Below are positions 60,008-64,000 of a DNA stretch of 64,000 nucleotides, piece after piece. The notes below the pieces were generated by a model. The model was not told the DNA's origin. It saw only the letters and a program-made list of their open reading frames with translations, and did not search any database. The position numbers were made by a program, and so were the translations under genes. Origin of the DNA: Granulicella arctica. Lineage in GTDB: Bacteria; Acidobacteriota; Terriglobia; Terriglobales; Acidobacteriaceae. The stretch is from NCBI RefSeq assembly GCF_013410065.1, contig NZ_JACCCW010000001.1:372001-436000 (forward strand), read 5' to 3'. The stretch's first letter is position 1, and every line of letters begins with the position of its first letter.

Positions 60008-60916
60008 ATGAAACCAGAAACGGCTGTAATCGACGTCTTCGGGAAGCACAGCATTTATCTTGAGCACTACAAAAAAGATGAAGCCGCCAAGACAATCATT
60101 ATGGTCAATGGCGCATTCGCAACGACGACCTCCTTCACCCAGACTGTCCGTTATCTGAGGGATAAGGTGAATGTGATTCTGTTCGATCTGCCATATGCCG
60201 GCCGATCGAAAGAGTTCAACGTAAACGGCAAGATTGTGACCAAGGAAGACGAAGTCGATATTCTGCAATACCTTATCGACCGCTATCGGGTGAACTACCT
60301 GATGTCCGCGTCCTGGGGGGGAGTTTCGTCACTTCTTTCGCTGGCGCGGCGACCTCCTACAATGGAAAAGGCGATCATCGCGTCTTTTTCCCCAGTGATC
60401 AACACGGCCATGCGCGACTACATGGCAGACGCTCGCACCTTCCTCTCGCTTGGAGATGCGGCCAGCGCAGCTCAGTTGCTGAATAATACGGTCGGTCGCT
60501 ACCTGTCGAACCTGGTCAAATCGCACAACTTCAACTATCTGCTTAATAGTGTGAAAGGCAATGAGGAGCAGCTCATCTTCCACATCAACCAGATCTTTGA
60601 GTTCGACCAGAAGCAGTATATGCAGCAGTTCTCCTCGATCGATATTCCTATCCTCTTTCTGAACGGCGAGCTGGACGAATATACGACTCCTGCCGAGGTT
60701 CGTGTTCTCTCCGAACATATTCCACAGAGCGAGTTCGCTGTGATTGAAAAAGCCGGCCACTTCCTCGATCTCGAGAGCCGCCATCTCTGGCGCACAATGA
60801 GCAACATCATTCGGGAGTATTTTTTTGAGAGTGAGGAGCGGAACTATACCGCTGTCCAATCCGGTTTCAATACAGCTCTCGGCCAAAACCTTGCCTTCGC
60901 CGAGGCTGGTGACTAG
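60008..60916 (+). CDS. rhlA: RhlA-like 3-(3-hydroxyalkanoyloxy)alkanoic acid synthase
   Basis: The 302-residue alpha/beta hydrolase-fold protein is very similar to Pseudomonas RhlA, which joins two 3-hydroxyacyl-ACP molecules to the lipid part of rhamnolipids. Shared segments include VNGAFATTTSF (VNGAMATTASF in RhlA), VILFDLPYAGRS, TKEDEVDIL, SASWGG and GHFLDLES. The catalytic triad is Ser102, Asp223 and His251. It is followed by an RhlB-like gene with only 2 bases between the reading frames. GGAG lies upstream of the ATG. The exact acyl chain is unknown. Confidence 0.93.
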   Translation: MKPETAVIDVFGKHSIYLEHYKKDEAAKTIIMVNGAFATTTSFTQTVRYLRDKVNVILFDLPYAGRSKEFNVNGKIVTKEDEVDILQYLIDRYRVNYLMSASWGGVSSLLSLARRPPTMEKAIIASFSPVINTAMRDYMADARTFLSLGDAASAAQLLNNTVGRYLSNLVKSHNFNYLLNSVKGNEEQLIFHINQIFEFDQKQYMQQFSSIDIPILFLNGELDEYTTPAEVRVLSEHIPQSEFAVIEKAGHFLDLESRHLWRTMSNIIREYFFESEERNYTAVQSGFNTALGQNLAFAEAGD

Positions 60917-60918
60917 CG

Positions 60919-62211
60919 TTGCATATTCTCATCATTGCCATCGGCTCAGCGGGTGACGTCCATCCCTTTCTGGGATTGGGCCGTACCTTTGCGAGGCAGG
61001 GGCATCGCGTCTCGTTCTGCACCAGTCCAGCCTTTGCACCGATCGTTGAGCGCTCCGGCCTGAGGCTTCTACCTCTCGGCACCGCTGAAGAGTACCAAGC
61101 CGCCATGAACGACCCCGCGCTGTGGAATCCAAAGACCTCCTTCAAGGTGCTCTGGAAGATCATGGCTGGGTTCATCCGCCCTCTCTTCGACATCCTCGAG
61201 ACTGAGGTTGACAACGAAACAATCATGGTCGGTTCGTTGTGGGCGTTCGGTGCCCGGTTGATGCAGGAAAAGTATGGCGTTCCCTATGTCTCTGTCCAGG
61301 TCTCGCCCTCAACATTCATCTCTGCCAGGCTGCCACCGGTCCATAAACGCTTCTCGGTCCCGGCTTCGTGGCCGTACTCGGTACGTGCCGCTCTGTTCTG
61401 GGCGATCGAGCGCGGCATCCTCGACCGCGTCTGCGGACCAGACTTGAACCGTGAACGTGCCACTCTCGGACTCCCGCCCGTAAAACACATCCTCGGCCAG
61501 TGGTTGCACTCCCCTCAGGGAGTACTTGGGCTCTTCCCGCGCTGGTTCGCTCCACCCCAGATCGATTGGCCCCGACAAGTCTCGTTGACAGGATTTCCTC
61601 TCTTCGACGAATCCGAGTTTCATGAGATGGATGCTGAGCTGGAAGATTTTCTAGCAGGCGGGCCAGCCCCTGTCGTCTTCACGCCGGGGTCCACCATGGT
61701 GGATAGTATGACCTTCTTCAAGACAGCGGCGGACACGCTGAACGGGCTCGGGAAGCGGGGAATCTTTCTCGCCAAGCAAGGCGAACCGATGCCACCTCTT
61801 CCCTCCAGTATTGTCGTCCGCTCCTATGTTCCTCTCAGCAAACTTCTGCCCCGTGCCAAAATTCTGGTGCACCATGGCGGCATTGGGACAGTATCCCAGG
61901 CGTTTGCGGCAGGTATCCCCCAGCTCGCCGTACCGTTCGCCCACGATCAGTTCGACAACGCTGCCCGGATGGAGCGGTTGGGCTGCGGGCTGCGGCTCGA
62001 CGCTCCCATCAGTGGGCCTTCCCTGCGAACCGCGCTCCTGCGGCTGCTCGAAGAGGAGAGCTTTCAGAAGAACAGCACAGCGACTCGGCTGCGCGTCGAC
62101 TCAGGTGAGGTGTCCTGTCTGAAGGCTTTGTCGGTTATTGAAGCGGTCGGGGTCTCGCACCTACACGTTGCCGGGCCCAGCTCAGGACCGCAGCTCGTCC
62201 ATGCAGGATGA
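60919..62211 (+). CDS. rhlB: RhlB-like glycosyltransferase (rhamnosyltransferase chain B)
   Basis: The 430-residue protein is a UDP-glycosyltransferase-fold enzyme (GT1/GT28 type) with the N-terminal motif HILIIAIGSAGDVHPFLGLG and the donor-binding signature HHGGIGTVSQAFAAGIPQLAVPFAHDQFDNA. Its length matches RhlB (426). It starts at TTG 60919, 2 bases after rhlA, so the two are coupled. It probably attaches a sugar (rhamnose in Pseudomonas) to the hydroxyacyl lipid made by RhlA. Donor identity cannot be confirmed. No rhlC or quorum-sensing genes are near. Confidence 0.88.
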   Translation: MHILIIAIGSAGDVHPFLGLGRTFARQGHRVSFCTSPAFAPIVERSGLRLLPLGTAEEYQAAMNDPALWNPKTSFKVLWKIMAGFIRPLFDILETEVDNETIMVGSLWAFGARLMQEKYGVPYVSVQVSPSTFISARLPPVHKRFSVPASWPYSVRAALFWAIERGILDRVCGPDLNRERATLGLPPVKHILGQWLHSPQGVLGLFPRWFAPPQIDWPRQVSLTGFPLFDESEFHEMDAELEDFLAGGPAPVVFTPGSTMVDSMTFFKTAADTLNGLGKRGIFLAKQGEPMPPLPSSIVVRSYVPLSKLLPRAKILVHHGGIGTVSQAFAAGIPQLAVPFAHDQFDNAARMERLGCGLRLDAPISGPSLRTALLRLLEEESFQKNSTATRLRVDSGEVSCLKALSVIEAVGVSHLHVAGPSSGPQLVHAG

Positions 62212-62259
62212 CAGCATCTTTCTCTTCATCGCTGTTTTCCGCCTAGATGCTGTAGATGT

Positions 62260-64000
62260 TTAGCTTGTAACGCGAGACGTCAGTAGATCCTCAATCCGCA
62301 CGGGCAGTTCACGAACCCGCACCCCGGTCGCGTGATAGACAGCCGCTGTGATCGCCGGCGCTACACCAGCCAGTCCAATCTCACCAATCCCGCGTGCCCC
62401 GTATTCTCCCATCATGGGATCGGGTATATCGAGGAAGGTGACATCGATCTCCGGCGAATCTGCGCTTGTCGGTACGAGGTAGTCGGCAAAGTTGTCGTTG
62501 ACCGCATGGCCGTTGCGTGGATCGTAGGTGGTCTGCTCCATCAACCCCATGCCGACCCCCATTACGACTGCGCCAGCAATCTGATTCGTCGCCGTCTTCT
62601 TGTTGATAATCCTGCCACCATCAATCACCGTCACCACTCGGCTCACCCTGAGCTTCGCAATTCCCGGGTCCCACTCCACCTCGACAAACTGCGCCCCGAA
62701 TGAGTGCGTCGAGTAATCGTTCGCCTTCGTATCCGACCCGAGGCCGCCCGATTTTCCATTCCCATTCGCCGCGGCGAGGTTCGCCATCCGTAGAACATCT
62801 TGAAACGGCACGCCGCTCTCCGGCGACTGATCCTTCGCATGGATCCGCCCCGTCGTCATGGTCAGTGTCGCTGGATTCTGATGCAGATAGGGCGAGCCTT
62901 TAGCTTGTACAGCCGTTGCCAGCAGCACCTTTACCGCCGACTTCACCGCATCGACGAGCGAAGGAATAATGGAAGCCGTCCCCGTCGATCCACCGGACAT
63001 TGCTCCCGGCGGCAGCGAGCTATCACCCATCACCACCTCTATCTTCTCCACCGGAACGCCCGTCTTATCCGCGACAATCTGCGCCATTACGGTATATGTT
63101 CCCGTCCCGATATCCTGCGTCCCAGAGCTCACGCGAACCGTTCCATCGCGCTTCAGGCTTACCGAGGCTTCGTTGCCACCACGCCAAGCACCCCACGATG
63201 CCGCCGCCACGCCCCAGCCAAGAATCAGATCGCCCTTTCGCATCGACCCCACCTCGGGCGTTCGTCGCGACCAGCCAAACTTCGTCGCTCCCGTCTCCAG
63301 GCACTCCTTCAAATGCCGCGACGAGAAAGGCTTCTTATTCTCCTCGTCGATCAACGTGTCGTGCGCCAACCGCAGCGCTACCGGGTCCTGTTTCAGCTTG
63401 ATCGCCAACTCATCCATCGCCGACTCCAGCGCAAAGAGCCCCGGCACCGCGCCAGGACCACGCATCGGCGTCGGTGTACCGACATTCCGCCTCACCAGCG
63501 CCGAGGTAATCTGCAGATTTGCGACGCTATAGAGAAATGGAGTCGCCTCGCCGCAACTCTCCTCGATATCATCCGTCGGCGAGGTGTGGTTGCGATAGTC
63601 CTGCTGAAGCGATACCAGCTTGCCCTCCGCAGTCGCTCCCAGTCGCATCCGCTGCTGCGTTCGCGGCCGATGCCCCACATTCGAGAACATCATCGGTCGC
63701 GTCAACGTCAGCTTCACCGGCCTGTTCAACTGGCGCGCCGCTGCCGCTGCCAACGCCGAATGCGGCCACGGAAACAGCTTGCCGCCAAAACCCGAACCAA
63801 TAAACCGCGAGATAACCTGGACATTCTCCTTCGGTACGCCGAGAATCTCTGCCATCACCGTCAGGTGGTTCATCACGCCCTGCGACGACTCATACAGCTT
63901 GAAGTTCTGGCCATCCCACACCGCAACGGTGGCATGCATCTCCATCGGATTGTGCGTCTCCACCGGCGTCACATACGTCTCATCGACTTGTACCGCGGCG
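62260..64000 (-). CDS. Xanthine-dehydrogenase-family molybdopterin-binding subunit, 5'-truncated by the window
   Basis: The visible part (580 codons to the stop) begins inside the protein: the frame is open to position 64000 and reads AAVQVDETYVTPVETHNPMEMHATVAVWDG, an internal block of this family near residue 200. Further molybdenum-cofactor contacts are visible (RFIGSGFGGKLFPWPHS, GPGAVPGLFALESAMDEL, GEIGLAGVAPAITAAVYHATGVRVRELPV). These enzymes oxidise aldehydes or heterocycles with a molybdopterin cofactor and partner with FAD and iron-sulfur subunits, which would lie to the right of the window. The substrate is unknown. Confidence 0.9.
   Translation of the reverse strand, partial: AAVQVDETYVTPVETHNPMEMHATVAVWDGQNFKLYESSQGVMNHLTVMAEILGVPKENVQVISRFIGSGFGGKLFPWPHSALAAAAARQLNRPVKLTLTRPMMFSNVGHRPRTQQRMRLGATAEGKLVSLQQDYRNHTSPTDDIEESCGEATPFLYSVANLQITSALVRRNVGTPTPMRGPGAVPGLFALESAMDELAIKLKQDPVALRLAHDTLIDEENKKPFSSRHLKECLETGATKFGWSRRTPEVGSMRKGDLILGWGVAAASWGAWRGGNEASVSLKRDGTVRVSSGTQDIGTGTYTVMAQIVADKTGVPVEKIEVVMGDSSLPPGAMSGGSTGTASIIPSLVDAVKSAVKVLLATAVQAKGSPYLHQNPATLTMTTGRIHAKDQSPESGVPFQDVLRMANLAAANGNGKSGGLGSDTKANDYSTHSFGAQFVEVEWDPGIAKLRVSRVVTVIDGGRIINKKTATNQIAGAVVMGVGMGLMEQTTYDPRNGHAVNDNFADYLVPTSADSPEIDVTFLDIPDPMMGEYGARGIGEIGLAGVAPAITAAVYHATGVRVRELPVRIEDLLTSRVTS

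Overview
The window looks like the chromosome of an acidobacterium of the Terriglobus/Granulicella/Edaphobacter type. This is an inference from gene content: a very large carboxypeptidase-regulatory-domain TonB receptor beside TPR and CRTAC1/ASPIC proteins, ECF sigma factors paired with zinc-finger anti-sigma factors, a sigma/anti-sigma/CHAT operon, and high-GC coding sequence with more AT-rich intergenic islands. No rRNA operon or CRISPR array is visible.

Layout. (1) Positions 1-6200 are the right end of an integrative conjugative element: leftward type IV secretion genes (virB2, virB3, virB4), a LysR regulator, an excisionase-like protein and a tyrosine integrase that ends 5 bases from the 3' end of tRNA-Ala(GGC), the probable attachment site. 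Two almost identical outward-facing operator copies flank lysR. (2) 6.4-12.3 kb: an ECF sigma/anti-sigma pair, a TPR protein, RNase III and two tandem signal peptidases I. (3) 12.3-16.7 kb: an AsmA protein, a degenerate M1-peptidase-like protein whose 5' end carries a perfect parS-like palindrome, and the RNA methyltransferase RlmB. (4) 16.8-19.2 kb: a second ECF sigma operon that ends in a LytTR response regulator, followed at 19.3-20.2 kb by three tandem tiny hydrophobic peptide genes on the opposite strand. Their leaders share a stem-loop and ribosome binding site. I consider this the most novel item in the window.

(5) 20.4-31.3 kb, mostly minus strand: GlmS, YacG, an SDR, a HicAB toxin-antitoxin pair, RimO with a large insertion, a glycosyltransferase, a FabF/ACP/type III polyketide synthase group and a secreted helical-repeat protein. 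(6) 31.4-45.1 kb: an MscS channel, a stand-alone bacterial ubiquitin-conjugating-enzyme (E2)-like protein, then a CRTAC1/TPR/TonB-receptor locus divergent from a GH78 alpha-L-rhamnosidase, which suggests uptake and breakdown of rhamnose-containing glycans. (7) 45.2-54.5 kb: a winged-helix protein, a TetR/FAD-monooxygenase pair divided by a very large palindromic operator, a fused MFS/spermidine-synthase-like protein and a GH13-type glycosidase. (8) 54.6-59.3 kb: an ECF sigma, anti-sigma, unknown protein and CHAT-protease operon. (9) 59.8-62.2 kb: an rhlAB-like pair predicted to make a rhamnolipid-type glycolipid. (10) The window ends inside a molybdopterin-binding dehydrogenase subunit.

Start sites were reassigned where ribosome binding sites, family N-termini or signal peptides argue for an internal start, including several GTG and TTG starts.
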